Part shown: one piece after another, positions 54,118 through 63,122 of the stretch
Layout of the letters: every line of letters starts with the position of its first letter
How positions within the stretch are numbered: the stretch's first letter is position 1
Assembly (NCBI RefSeq): GCF_001570405.1
Contig: NZ_BBYM01000022.1
Location: 82,408-146,407 of the forward strand
Origin: Microtetraspora niveoalba
GTDB lineage: Bacteria; Actinomycetota; Actinomycetes; Streptosporangiales; Streptosporangiaceae
Length of the DNA: 64,000 nucleotides
Direction: 5' to 3'
Program-made: the position numbers and the translations under genes
The notes under the pieces: model-generated
Database searches by the model: none
Told to the model about the DNA's origin: nothing
Seen by the model: only the letters and a program-made list of their open reading frames with translations

Positions 54118-55380
54118 GTGAAGCTCACCGCTGATCTCGACATTGCGAAGCTGGACTTCTGGGAGCGGCCCGTCTCCGAGCGACACGAGGCTTTCGCGTG
54201 GCTCAGGGAGCAGGAGCGTCCTTTGTTCTTCGCCCAGCCCAAGGTCCCCCTGGCGCGCGCGGGCAAGGGTTTCTACGCGCTCGTCCGCCACTCGGACGTG
54301 ACCGAGGCGAGCAGGAACGGCGCGGTTTTCGCGAACAGTCCCGCGGTCACCAATCCAGAACCCCCCAAATGGGTGAAATACATCTACGGCGATTCGCTGG
54401 AGAACAAGGACGCCCCCGAGCACACCCGGCTGCGGCGGATCGTCTCCCGCGCCTTCGCCCCCCGCATGATGGCGCGGCTGGAGGAGCCCATGCGGCGGCG
54501 CGCGGCGGACGCCGTGGACGCCCTCGCCTCCGCCGGCGGGGGCGACTTCGTCGAGCTGGTCACGCAGACGTACACCACCCACGTCGTCTGCGACCTGCTG
54601 GGCATCCCCGAGGAGGACCGGCCGCGGGTGCTGGGCTGGGTCCGCGACACGGTGGAGTACCAGGCGGTGCGCAGCGACCCCAAGGGCATGCTGCGGCACG
54701 CGTACAAGAACACCAGGGCCACCTTCGGGTTGCGCAACCTGGTCATCCGGCTGGGGCGGCAGCGCAGGAGGCAGCCCGGCGACGACGTCATCTCCGCGCT
54801 GGCCTGCGCCGACGTCGAGGGCGAGCGGCTGACCGGCATGGAGCTGGGCGCGTTCTTCCTGCTCCTCGTGGTGGCCGGCATCGACACCCCCGGGCACACC
54901 ATGTCGCACGCCCTCGCGCTGCTGAGCGAGCACCCCGAGCAGCGCGAGCTGCTGCTCTCGGACTACGACCGGTACATGCCGGGCGCCGTGGACGAGATCG
55001 TCCGCTACGCCTCGCCCATCACCCAGCTCCAGCGCACCGTCACCCAGGAGTACGAGCTGCGCGGGCAGCGCCTCGCCCCCGGCGACAAGGTGGTGCTGTT
55101 CTACAACTCCGCCAACCGGGACGAGCGGGTCTTCACCGACCCCGGCGTCTTCGACATCACCCGCGGCCCCAACCCGCACGTCGCCTTCGGCGGGCCGGGC
55201 GCCCACTACTGCCTGGGCGCCCACCTGGCCAAACGCGAGCTGGCCGTGCTCTTCCAGGAGCTGTTCACCCGCCTGCCGGACATCCGGCTCGCCGGGCCCC
55301 CCGAGCCCATGGTGTCCACGTTCAACCACGCGATCCGGCGGCTGCCCGTCACGTTCTCCTCAGCCGCGCGTACGCCTTGA
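54118..55380 (+). CDS. Cytochrome P450
   Basis: A 420-residue bacterial class I P450. I-helix AGIDTPGHTMSH, K-helix ETxR-like region VDEIVRYASP, meander and the heme-ligand loop FGGPGAHYCLGAHLAKREL with Cys about 365. No redox partner gene nearby. It would hydroxylate or otherwise oxidise a component of the locus product, or be unrelated to it. GTG 54118 gives the usual P450 N-terminus; ATG 54100 is the longer option. A leaderless 9-codon ORF (54092-54121) ends on this start codon (GTGA). Confidence 0.92.
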   Translation: MKLTADLDIAKLDFWERPVSERHEAFAWLREQERPLFFAQPKVPLARAGKGFYALVRHSDVTEASRNGAVFANSPAVTNPEPPKWVKYIYGDSLENKDAPEHTRLRRIVSRAFAPRMMARLEEPMRRRAADAVDALASAGGGDFVELVTQTYTTHVVCDLLGIPEEDRPRVLGWVRDTVEYQAVRSDPKGMLRHAYKNTRATFGLRNLVIRLGRQRRRQPGDDVISALACADVEGERLTGMELGAFFLLLVVAGIDTPGHTMSHALALLSEHPEQRELLLSDYDRYMPGAVDEIVRYASPITQLQRTVTQEYELRGQRLAPGDKVVLFYNSANRDERVFTDPGVFDITRGPNPHVAFGGPGAHYCLGAHLAKRELAVLFQELFTRLPDIRLAGPPEPMVSTFNHAIRRLPVTFSSAARTP

Positions 55381-56425
55381 GCACGCGGTCGGCCTTGTCC
55401 CGCAGGAACGGGTCGGCCAGCACGGTGTTGCGGAGCTTCCGCACCGGCGCGCTGGCCGCCCAATGCAGGGCCGCTCCCGGGGACGGCCGGGCCACCCGGC
55501 CCTCGGCCACCTCCAGGTCGCGGGTCTTCAGCTTCTCCTTGTAGTCCTTCTCGCCCCGGCCCATGTCGATCAGCGTGAGGCCCGTCGCGGCGAAGTCCTT
55601 GGCGATGTCCAGGTGCATGACCATGCCGGGGGAGTACCGGGAATACTCGACGTCGTAGGTCGGGAACCACATGCACAGCCGGGTCCCGGTGCGCAGGCCG
55701 AAGTGCCCGGCGATCAGCCGCTCCCCGGCGTACAGGAGCGACAGGGAGCCGGCGAAGCGGTCGGTGCGGATCGTGTGCAGCCGCTCCACCAGCTCGACGA
55801 TCCACGGGTGCGCGAACCTGTCCATCCGGCCGGTACGGCGGTACTGCGCCGACTTCCAGCCGAGCAGCTCGCGCAGCGCCGCGCCGTCGGACGACTCGGC
55901 GACGTGCCGCACCTCGCCGACCTCCCGGCCGAGCCGCCCCCGCTGGTAGCGCGTCATCTTGTGCGTCTTGGGCGAGCGCCGCCGCAGCGTGGCGAGGTAC
56001 GCGTCGTACCCGTCGGCGATGTCGATGGCCGGGGAGGGGAAGCGGGCCGCGTGATGGGGGGCGAACATCGGCTGCCCGGGGTGGAGGTGGTCGAACTCCC
56101 ACGTCGCGAGCCCGGAGGCGCGCAGCAGCCGCCGGGCGTCGAGCTCCAGCCCCTGGGCGTACACCATGCCCTGCAGGTCGGTGAGCCCCGCGCCGACCGG
56201 ACGGCCGATGCCGAAACGGTGTTTCTCGAACGGAAAGAATCCCGCGATTCCCGAACCGTCGCTCACCACGGCGACCCGCACGTATGGGCGCAGGGCCCCG
56301 ACGCTCCGGACGAACTCGGGGGACAGAAAAGGATTGTCCTGCTCCGGATCCGCGTCCTGGAACTTCCGCCATCGATCCAGTTCCGGTTCGCCGAGATCAT
56401 TGGGGTGGATCACAGAAATCTGCAC
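55349..56425 (-). CDS. CelD/BcsL-type GNAT acyltransferase (paralogue 2)
   Basis: A 358-residue homologue of acyltransferase 1 with the same N-terminus (MQISVIHPNDLGEPELDRW) and matching blocks: ELLGWKSAQYRRTGRMDRFAHPWIVELVERLH and YSRYSPGMVMHLDIAKDFAATGLTLIDMGRGEKDYKEKLK. GTG 56425 was chosen by analogy with the paralogue; a GATTAT (minus; 56432-56437) lies 6 nt upstream. Overlaps the P450 3' end by 32 bp, tail to tail. Confidence 0.88.
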   Translation of the reverse strand: MQISVIHPNDLGEPELDRWRKFQDADPEQDNPFLSPEFVRSVGALRPYVRVAVVSDGSGIAGFFPFEKHRFGIGRPVGAGLTDLQGMVYAQGLELDARRLLRASGLATWEFDHLHPGQPMFAPHHAARFPSPAIDIADGYDAYLATLRRRSPKTHKMTRYQRGRLGREVGEVRHVAESSDGAALRELLGWKSAQYRRTGRMDRFAHPWIVELVERLHTIRTDRFAGSLSLLYAGERLIAGHFGLRTGTRLCMWFPTYDVEYSRYSPGMVMHLDIAKDFAATGLTLIDMGRGEKDYKEKLKTRDLEVAEGRVARPSPGAALHWAASAPVRKLRNTVLADPFLRDKADRVLKAYARLRRT

Positions 56426-56487
56426 CACGCCATAATCTCGCTTTAAACCCGATAAGCGCCGCGAAACGGCCGCAAGGTCTATCTCGC

Positions 56488-57909
56488 GTGGATATTCTTT
56501 CGCGCGTGGGACGGCACTCGACCGGTACGGTGTCGCGGCCGCGCTGGCCGCTCGCCGCCGGCCTGGTCGTGGTGACGGTCGCCGCGATGGCGGCGATCCT
56601 GGGCGGCGCGGCGGCCCGGCGCTCCACCGGCTCGGGAGAGACGAGGCCGCCGGTGCGGGCGGCCGCCGAGGTGACGCCGCTCTCCTTCGACGTGGCGGCG
56701 CCCCCGCCCGGGCGCTGGCCGCGCTGGGGCATGACCCACACGCAGTACAGCGCGACCGAGGACGAGCCCGCGGCCGCCGCACGGGCGCGCGAGGCGCTCC
56801 GCGACGTCCCCGTGGTGCAGAACCAGCACATCATGGGGTTCGGGGCGGGCAACCCGGAGCCCGAGCCCGGGGCGTACGACTTCTCCTCGCTCGACGAACG
56901 GGTGCGGCTCATGGCGGAGACCGGGGCCGCCCCCGTCATCACGCTCTGCTGCGCGCCCGACTGGATGAAGGGCGGCCGCCCCGGCGAGACCGACTGGAGC
57001 CTGCTGGAGATCGCCCCGCGCCACGAGCACTTCCCCGACTTCGCCCGGCTGGCCGCCGCGGTCGCCCGGCGCTACCCGGGCGTCCGCCACTTCATCGTGT
57101 GGAACGAGTTCAAGGGCTTCTGGGACGGACCGCGCCGGGAGTGGAACGCCGCCGCCTACACCGAGCTGTACAACCAGGTGTACGACGCGCTCAAGGCGGT
57201 CGATCCGGCGATCAAGGTGGGCGGGCCGTACGTGCCGGTGTCGAGCCGGGCCGGGGGCGCGGCCGCCTCCGAGGTCTCCGGCCCCTGGGGCGCGGTGGAC
57301 CGCAAGGTGCTCAAGGCGGTGGACTACTGGCTGCGGCACAAGCGGGGCGCGGACTTCGTGGTCGTCGACGGCGGGGTGACCTCCGAGGAGGGCCGGGCCC
57401 GGCCGGACGAGTTCGGGGCGCTCGGCAAGTTCGGCGCGATGACCCGCTGGCTGCGCGAGCGCTCCGATCTGCCCGTGTGGTGGGCGGAGTTCTACCCGCT
57501 GCCGTGCGCCTCCCTGGAGCCCGGCGGCGCCTGCCCGGCGCTCGGCTGGGACGAGCGGCACCGCACCGCCGTCATCGCGGCGGCGCTGGTCGAGCTGGCC
57601 GGGAGCGGCGCGCACACCGCGCTCTACTGGGACACCCACCGGCCGAAGACCCGCGACTGCCCCCTGTGCCTGTGGTCCGGCGACGACGGCGCCCCCACCC
57701 CCGCGCTGGCGCTGCTGCGGGACTTCGCCCGCTGGTTCCCGGAGGGCGCCGAGCCGGTCGAGGTGGACGTCTCGGTCCCCTCGGTGCGCGCGCTCGCGGG
57801 GGCGGGCCGGACGATCGTCGTGAACACCGCGGACGGCCGCGTGACCGCACGGGTGGACGGCCGCGACCTCACGCTGGAGCCGTACGAGGTGCGCTGGGTG
57901 GAGCGCTGA
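56488..57909 (+). CDS. GH39-like glycosidase, membrane-anchored (paralogue B)
   Basis: A 473-residue exported glycosidase. An uncleaved-type N-terminal helix (WPLAAGLVVVTVAAMAAILGG) replaces the lipobox of paralogue A. Same catalytic domain: LCCAPDWMKGG, acid/base Glu207 in IVWNEFKG, nucleophile Glu334 in WWAEFY. Extra cysteines (CPLCLW; CASLEPGGACPA) suggest disulfides in an exported protein. Starts GTG 56488 or 56506 are possible. Acts on the same class of glycan as A. Confidence 0.85.
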   Translation: MDILSRVGRHSTGTVSRPRWPLAAGLVVVTVAAMAAILGGAAARRSTGSGETRPPVRAAAEVTPLSFDVAAPPPGRWPRWGMTHTQYSATEDEPAAAARAREALRDVPVVQNQHIMGFGAGNPEPEPGAYDFSSLDERVRLMAETGAAPVITLCCAPDWMKGGRPGETDWSLLEIAPRHEHFPDFARLAAAVARRYPGVRHFIVWNEFKGFWDGPRREWNAAAYTELYNQVYDALKAVDPAIKVGGPYVPVSSRAGGAAASEVSGPWGAVDRKVLKAVDYWLRHKRGADFVVVDGGVTSEEGRARPDEFGALGKFGAMTRWLRERSDLPVWWAEFYPLPCASLEPGGACPALGWDERHRTAVIAAALVELAGSGAHTALYWDTHRPKTRDCPLCLWSGDDGAPTPALALLRDFARWFPEGAEPVEVDVSVPSVRALAGAGRTIVVNTADGRVTARVDGRDLTLEPYEVRWVER

Positions 57910-57930
57910 CCGCCGCCCGGGTTCCTGGCG

Positions 57931-60900
57931 TCAGAGGCCGAGGCTGAGGAAGCGCTCCACCACGACGGCCGCCGCGACCAGCAGCAGAACGGCCGCGGCC
58001 CGGATGAGGCGGCGGCGGGTGCGCGGCCGGGGCGAGCCGGTCAACCGCATCGTCTCGGCCGCGACCAGCGTGCCGGTGTACAGGACGTAGGCGGCGACCC
58101 CCACGGGCGTCCAGGCCGTGGCGCCGGGCGGCGTCACGGTGAGGTCGGCGGCCGGCGGCACCGACCCGGCCGGCGGCCGGCGCAGCGCGTAGACCGCGGC
58201 GTCCCGGTTCGCGTACAGCGTGACGAGGTCGGGCGAGGCGGCCATGGCCGCCCGGATTCGGACGCCCCAGTCGCGGGGGAAGCCGTTCCCGAGCGGGTCG
58301 GTGACCTCCATCATGGTCTCCTGGCTGCGCGCGGCCAGCAGGAACGTGCCCGGTCCCGACTCGCGCAGCGCCGACACGACGGGCGCGACGTCGGTGGGAT
58401 CGACCGGCGGCGAGACGCCCATCCACTCGATCCGCTCGACGTGCTTCTCCCGCCACGGGATCACGCTGTAGGCGGTGTCGCCGGTGACCGTTCCCGGCTC
58501 CTCCTCCGTCGGGGTCAGCATCAGGACGCGCGCGCTCGGCTCGTCGTGCGCGTAGATGTAGTCGAGCGCGGCGGCCTCGCCGGAGGTCACCCGTTCGAAC
58601 TGCTCGTTGCCGTACTTGGCCACGTAGAAGCCGCCGGCGAGGCCGAGCACGGTCACGAAGGCGAGCGCCATCGGGACGCGGGCCCGCATCCGCACCAGGG
58701 CGGAGCGGGCCGGGCGGGTCTCGCGGACCTCGCGCAGCCGCACGCTGTCCGGCAGGCTCGGGAAGAACGCGTACGCGGCGAGCAGGCAGGCGCCCGGCAG
58801 CATGAAGAAGTAGACGCGCAACCCCATCTCGCCGCCGTAGCTCTGCATCGCCATGGCGGACACCGGCATCACGGTCAGCACGAGGGCGACCCGGTCGACC
58901 ACCTTGCGCCGCAGCCGGCGCAGCAGGCCGACCCCGGCGAGCAGCGCGAGCACGGCGGCGAAGCCGAGCCGCACCTTCAGCACGAGGGCGTGCAGCGGGT
59001 CGCCGGTCGAGGCCGCGATCCGGCCGGTGGTGTTGGAGGTCAGGTTGCTCACCAGCGACCCGAAGGCGCCGAACATGTCCCCGAGGTGGCCCGCCCAGTA
59101 CGGCGTGGCCAGGTAGCTGATCCACGCGACGGCCATTCCGCCGACCAGCCAGGGCAGCGTGCCCAGCGAGCAGCGCCGTACGACCACCAGGCCGAGGGCG
59201 GCCGCGGCGATCATGAACGGGGTGATCTGGTGGCTGGCGGTGGCCGCGGCGCCGAGCAGGAGCAGCACGGCGAACAGCACGATCCGCGTCGTCGTGTCGG
59301 CGGGGCGGGAGGTGAACTCGCCGGGCTCGGCCGCGTCGAGGCGGCGCGCCAGGCGGCCGAACATCGTACGCGGCGGACGGCCGGCCTCGCCGCGCTCCTC
59401 CCTGCCGAACCAGGTGACGAGGATCGCCAGGAACAGCAGGTACATGAAGTACGTGGTGCCCTGCGGGGAGAAGTAGTCCTGGCCGATCCACTGGAGGGTG
59501 ACGAACAGGATCGCGGCCAGCCACTTCGCCCGCCGGTCGGCGCGCATCCTGCGCAGGATCAGCAGCAGGGGCACCAGGTAGAGGATGTTCGCGGCGACCG
59601 GATACCAGTTCATGAACTGGCGGAGGTCGTCCATGCCCATCGCGCTGCCGGCGAAGGCGAACAGCGAGAAGAACCCGGGCCAGCTGAAGCGGGCGTCCAG
59701 GCCGGGCAGCGTCTCGCCGCTCCTCGCGATGAACTCCACGAACCCCGCGTGCAGCCACGCCGTCGGGAACCTCGGCTCCTGGGAGACCAGCGCCGACGCG
59801 CCGTGCAGGCAGAAGGTGACGGCGAAGAGCTGCGCGAGCAGCAGGACCGGCCGGTAGCGGCGCTGCGCCAGCGTCACGAAGAACGACACGACGAGCAGCG
59901 CCAGGCCACCGAGCGCCACCGGCGGGATGACGGAGACCAGGCCGAGGCCGTTCATCTCGGCGGCGTCGACGCCCGTCAGCCCGCTCGGCGGGCCCGCCAT
60001 CGCGAACACGAAGATCGCGAACCCCTCGGCGGCGAGGACCGGCAGCACCCACCGCCGCGCGCGCTCGGGCCAGCCGCCCGCCGCGCCGGGGGCGGCCCGG
60101 CGGAGGGGGGAGACGAGGTCGCCGGCACGCTGGGGGATGGTGGCCACGAAGACCATCATGCGCGAGACCGGGCCGGCCGGGGCGCGTCCCGGGACGAGCA
60201 GCGCGTTCAGCAGGGACGGCGTGATCGCGAGCGCCACCGTGAGCTGCGCGCCCAGGAGGGCCGCGCCCACCCCGTTGATCCCCAGGCGGGGGAGCAGCAG
60301 GAACGTGCCGCCGAACGCGAGGACGCACATGGCGCCCTGGATGACCGCGAGCGTACGGGCGCGGCTGCGCGCCCGGAGCACGCCCAGGTAGATCTCGATC
60401 ACCGCGCGGGGGATCGCGGCCAGCGCGATGAGCCGCAGCAGCGCCGTCGCGTGCGCCGCGTGCCCCGGGCCGAACACGGCCATCACGTACGGCGCGAGCA
60501 CGACGATGACGAGCACGGCCGGGCCGAGGACCGCGAGCGCGCGGGCGAGGGCGCGGCGGGCGTTCTGGGCGAGCATGGCCCGGTCGAAGACCCCCTCCAC
60601 GGTCAGTGAGGAGGCCATCGTGAAGGCCAGCATCTCCAGGATCCCGCCCAGCATCCCCGTGCTGTAGTAGTAGTTGTACGTCGTCGCGTCCACGTGGACG
60701 CCCACGATCACGGGCAGCAGGTACGTGATCGCGAGGATGAACGTGGAGCCCAGGTAGTCGCCCGCGAGGAACCGCCCCACGGCGCGCACCGTCGGCGGGG
60801 TCCGGTCCGCGGTGTCGCGCGCGTGGCGCGGGACGAGCCTGCGGAACATCAGCAGGTTGACCGGGAGCACGGAGAGCGCGACCGCGACCACCCACGACAC

Positions 60901-61512
60901 CGTGATCCCCTGCGCGGGCAGGATCCCGGCCAGCGCCACCAGCAGCACGATCTTGACGAGGCTGGACCCGATCGTGCTGAACGGGACCCAGGTCGCCCTG
61001 CGCAGCCCGGTCAGCGCGACGTCCTGGAGGGTGAAGACGGCCCACACGAGCACCGCGCCGACGAACAGCGCCCCCGGGCCGAGCCCGGCCAGGTCGCGGT
61101 AGTTGTCCCCCCACCGGTCCAGCGTGAGCAGGAACACCACGGTCGCCAGGCCGGCCGCGGCGAGCGAGACGAGGTAGACCGTGCGGATGAACCGGCCGGT
61201 CGCCCGGCCGGCGTCCGGGATGAAGCGGGTCAGGGTGCCGACGAAGCCGAACGACGTGATCGCGGCGAGCAGGCGCATCGCCCCGATCGCCGCCATCGCC
61301 CGGCCGCCGTTCGCGGTGTCGTACAGGCGGGCCGCGAGCACCCAGTAGATCAGGCCGAGCCCGCCCGAGCCGATCGCGCTGACCATGAGCGCGTACGCGT
61401 TCCTGAGCAGGGGGTCGCGCAGGCCGAGCGTGAAGCGTGCGCCCAGAGCCGCGCGCCCCCGGTCCTCCCGTGGCACGTCGTCGGGCGTCGTGCGGGGGAG
61501 GATCTCAGTCAC
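57931..61512 (-). CDS. Flippase (Wzx/MATE-like) fused to GT-C-like membrane glycosyltransferase domain
   Basis: A 1193-residue integral membrane protein. Residues about 30-440 have 12-14 helices and the Wzx/polysaccharide-biosynthesis layout (YWVLAARLYDTANGG, FVGTLTRFIPDAG, AVFTLQDVALTGLRR, GVGAALLGAQL). A soluble linker (440-485) leads to a second membrane half (about 486-1000) rich in extracytoplasmic loops (SQEPRFPTAWLHAGFVEFIARSGETLPGLDARFSWPGFF, QYFSPQGTTYFMYLL-like) that recalls GT-C glycosyltransferases or ligases. A soluble domain (about 1010-1150) and a last helix end it. A flippase and a lipid-linked-sugar transferase in one chain would couple export and transfer. GTG start. Confidence 0.85.
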   Translation of the reverse strand: MTEILPRTTPDDVPREDRGRAALGARFTLGLRDPLLRNAYALMVSAIGSGGLGLIYWVLAARLYDTANGGRAMAAIGAMRLLAAITSFGFVGTLTRFIPDAGRATGRFIRTVYLVSLAAAGLATVVFLLTLDRWGDNYRDLAGLGPGALFVGAVLVWAVFTLQDVALTGLRRATWVPFSTIGSSLVKIVLLVALAGILPAQGITVSWVVAVALSVLPVNLLMFRRLVPRHARDTADRTPPTVRAVGRFLAGDYLGSTFILAITYLLPVIVGVHVDATTYNYYYSTGMLGGILEMLAFTMASSLTVEGVFDRAMLAQNARRALARALAVLGPAVLVIVVLAPYVMAVFGPGHAAHATALLRLIALAAIPRAVIEIYLGVLRARSRARTLAVIQGAMCVLAFGGTFLLLPRLGINGVGAALLGAQLTVALAITPSLLNALLVPGRAPAGPVSRMMVFVATIPQRAGDLVSPLRRAAPGAAGGWPERARRWVLPVLAAEGFAIFVFAMAGPPSGLTGVDAAEMNGLGLVSVIPPVALGGLALLVVSFFVTLAQRRYRPVLLLAQLFAVTFCLHGASALVSQEPRFPTAWLHAGFVEFIARSGETLPGLDARFSWPGFFSLFAFAGSAMGMDDLRQFMNWYPVAANILYLVPLLLILRRMRADRRAKWLAAILFVTLQWIGQDYFSPQGTTYFMYLLFLAILVTWFGREERGEAGRPPRTMFGRLARRLDAAEPGEFTSRPADTTTRIVLFAVLLLLGAAATASHQITPFMIAAAALGLVVVRRCSLGTLPWLVGGMAVAWISYLATPYWAGHLGDMFGAFGSLVSNLTSNTTGRIAASTGDPLHALVLKVRLGFAAVLALLAGVGLLRRLRRKVVDRVALVLTVMPVSAMAMQSYGGEMGLRVYFFMLPGACLLAAYAFFPSLPDSVRLREVRETRPARSALVRMRARVPMALAFVTVLGLAGGFYVAKYGNEQFERVTSGEAAALDYIYAHDEPSARVLMLTPTEEEPGTVTGDTAYSVIPWREKHVERIEWMGVSPPVDPTDVAPVVSALRESGPGTFLLAARSQETMMEVTDPLGNGFPRDWGVRIRAAMAASPDLVTLYANRDAAVYALRRPPAGSVPPAADLTVTPPGATAWTPVGVAAYVLYTGTLVAAETMRLTGSPRPRTRRRLIRAAAVLLLVAAAVVVERFLSLGL

Positions 61513-61666
61513 GGAGCTGCTTCCAGCGGTACAGCGGGTACCCCCACGTCGGGCTCGTCAACGGGGACGCGCCGCGGGCGGCGGCACGGCAAGATCCACG
61601 TGATTGTCCGGCAGGACACCGCCGCGCCGCAAGCGGAACCGCGAAGCGGCCGGGCCGTACGGACCG

Positions 61667-62506
61667 TCACGCGGCTCCCTGGTCGGCCGCGGCCGGAGGG
61701 GCCTGGGCCGGTGCGCGCGCGGGCACGGCGGACCGGCCCGCGCGCTCGCGCACGATGGTCTTGAGCACCCGCCAGCCGTCCCGGATCGCGCGCAGGTTGC
61801 TCGTCCCATGAATCCTGCTGCGCTCGTGGCTGGGGATCTCGTGCACCCGCAGCCCGGCCTTGGCGGCGCGGATGTTCATCAGCGTCTCGACTTCGAAACC
61901 GTCGCAGTCGAGGCCGAGCGCGTCGAGGTGCCGGGCCCAGAAGGCGTTGTAGCCGTAGCACAGGTCGGTGTAGCGGGTGCCGTAGAGCCGGTTGACCAGC
62001 GTGCTGAGCAGGAAGTTGCCGAACCGCCTGCCGGGTGTGATGTCGTCGCTCCCGCCGCCGCTGGCGAACCGCGACCCCTTGGCGTAGTCGGCGCCCGCGA
62101 CGAGCGCGCCGACGAACCGGATGATCTCGCGGCCGTCGGTGGAGCCGTCGGCGTCGATCATCACGATGATGTCGCCGGTGCAGGCCGCGAACCCGGCCGC
62201 CAGCGCGTCGCCCTTGCCCTTCCCGCTCTGCTGGACCACCCGCAGACCGGGGCGCAGCCGCCGGGCCACGGCCACCGTGTCGTCCGTCGAGTTGCCGTCG
62301 ACCAGGACGACCTCGCTGACCCAGCGGGGAAGGGTGGCGAAGACGTGCGGGAGGTTCTCGGCCTCGTTGAGCGCGGGGACCACGACGCTCACGCGGGGGG
62401 AGATCGCCATGTCAGGGGTCAAGCGGATGAAACCGTCGCTGGACGACTTGTGAGTTAATGTCGTTAAATGTGAGCGAGAGAGAGATTTGGTGCTCTCGGG
62501 GTTCAT
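61667..62506 (-). CDS. Family 2 glycosyltransferase (polyprenyl-phosphate-sugar synthase type)
   Basis: A 279-residue GT2. PRVSVVVPALNEAENL, SGKGKGDALAAGFAACTGDIIVMIDADGSTDG with the DxD site, and TDLCYGYNAFWARH, HERSRIHGTSNLRAIRDGW typical of dolichyl/polyprenyl-phosphate mannose or glucose synthases. It would load a sugar onto undecaprenyl phosphate. ATG 62506 has GGAGG about 10 nt upstream and gives a 32-residue N-terminal extension; ATG 62410 is the shorter option. It heads the operon with the flippase fusion (154-bp gap). Confidence 0.87.
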   Translation of the reverse strand: MNPESTKSLSRSHLTTLTHKSSSDGFIRLTPDMAISPRVSVVVPALNEAENLPHVFATLPRWVSEVVLVDGNSTDDTVAVARRLRPGLRVVQQSGKGKGDALAAGFAACTGDIIVMIDADGSTDGREIIRFVGALVAGADYAKGSRFASGGGSDDITPGRRFGNFLLSTLVNRLYGTRYTDLCYGYNAFWARHLDALGLDCDGFEVETLMNIRAAKAGLRVHEIPSHERSRIHGTSNLRAIRDGWRVLKTIVRERAGRSAVPARAPAQAPPAAADQGAA

Positions 62507-63122
62507 GTTATGTGGATCCTCCGGGGCATTCGGGACAGGGTGCTGACGGCGTCATCGGCGTGGCACATCGCCCGTCGCTTTCTGCGAGGACGTCGGAACG
62601 TACCTGATAGGTCTCGCGACGGCCCGGTCAGGTTGGCAGGGTGACCGAAAAAACCGCCGGAAAACGAGGGCTACGTTACATTCCTGATCTATAGCCCGGG
62701 TGGCCGATCGCGCGGTACGCCTTTTGCCGCGACTGCCCCGATTGCCGCTATTGCCGAACGGATCTCGCTCAATGCCCCCACCCTCGCCGAACTGGGCCTC
62801 CTGTGCCGACGCCAGGGCTCTGACCCGGAGGAAAGAAGAAACGCGTAACCCCGGCTGCGGCTGATCGTTGAACACATCTGACCAAGCGCATACTTGAGTG
62901 TCAACGCTGACGTCTGGGTTCGCCGCCCGGTTTACCCCGTTTCCGAATCGTGATCGAACCGTCGAGGACGACACGGGGCCGCCCGCGACGCCCGCCCCCG
63001 GCGCACGATCGGGCTCGCCGAAATCCGGGGCGGCCCGAGAGGTCGAGCCGCCCGGTGCCCGCCGCCCCCGGCGTGCGGTCGTCTCGTGCCGTTTCGGCGG
63101 ACGACCGGGGCGGGCGGGGTGG
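62507..63122. other. Non-coding region, mostly the long leader of the GT2-flippase operon
   Basis: AT-richer than the neighbours. No frame has convincing coding character. It contains a TATAGA (minus; about 62689-62694) that might be a second -10, and a run of A/T (62644-62665). The remainder up to 63122 separates the promoter from the amidase 3' end. Confidence 0.5.
62876..62904 (-). promoter_or_regulatory. Promoter for the GT2-flippase operon
   Basis: On the minus strand TTGACA (62899-62904), 17-bp spacer, TCAGAT (62876-62881): the best consensus -35 in the window. Transcription would begin near 62869, leaving a 5' leader of about 360 nt to ATG 62506. Confidence 0.6.

Noticed and set aside
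57869..61114. 1081-codon frame opposite/within the flippase gene on the same strand, other frame
   Set aside because: Arg/Gly/Pro-rich frame-shifted shadow of the flippase fusion, without membrane segments or motifs.
62552..62974. Minus-strand 140-codon frame in the gap before the last GT2 operon
   Set aside because: No family resemblance; it overlaps the best promoter of the region and has poor third-position GC bias.
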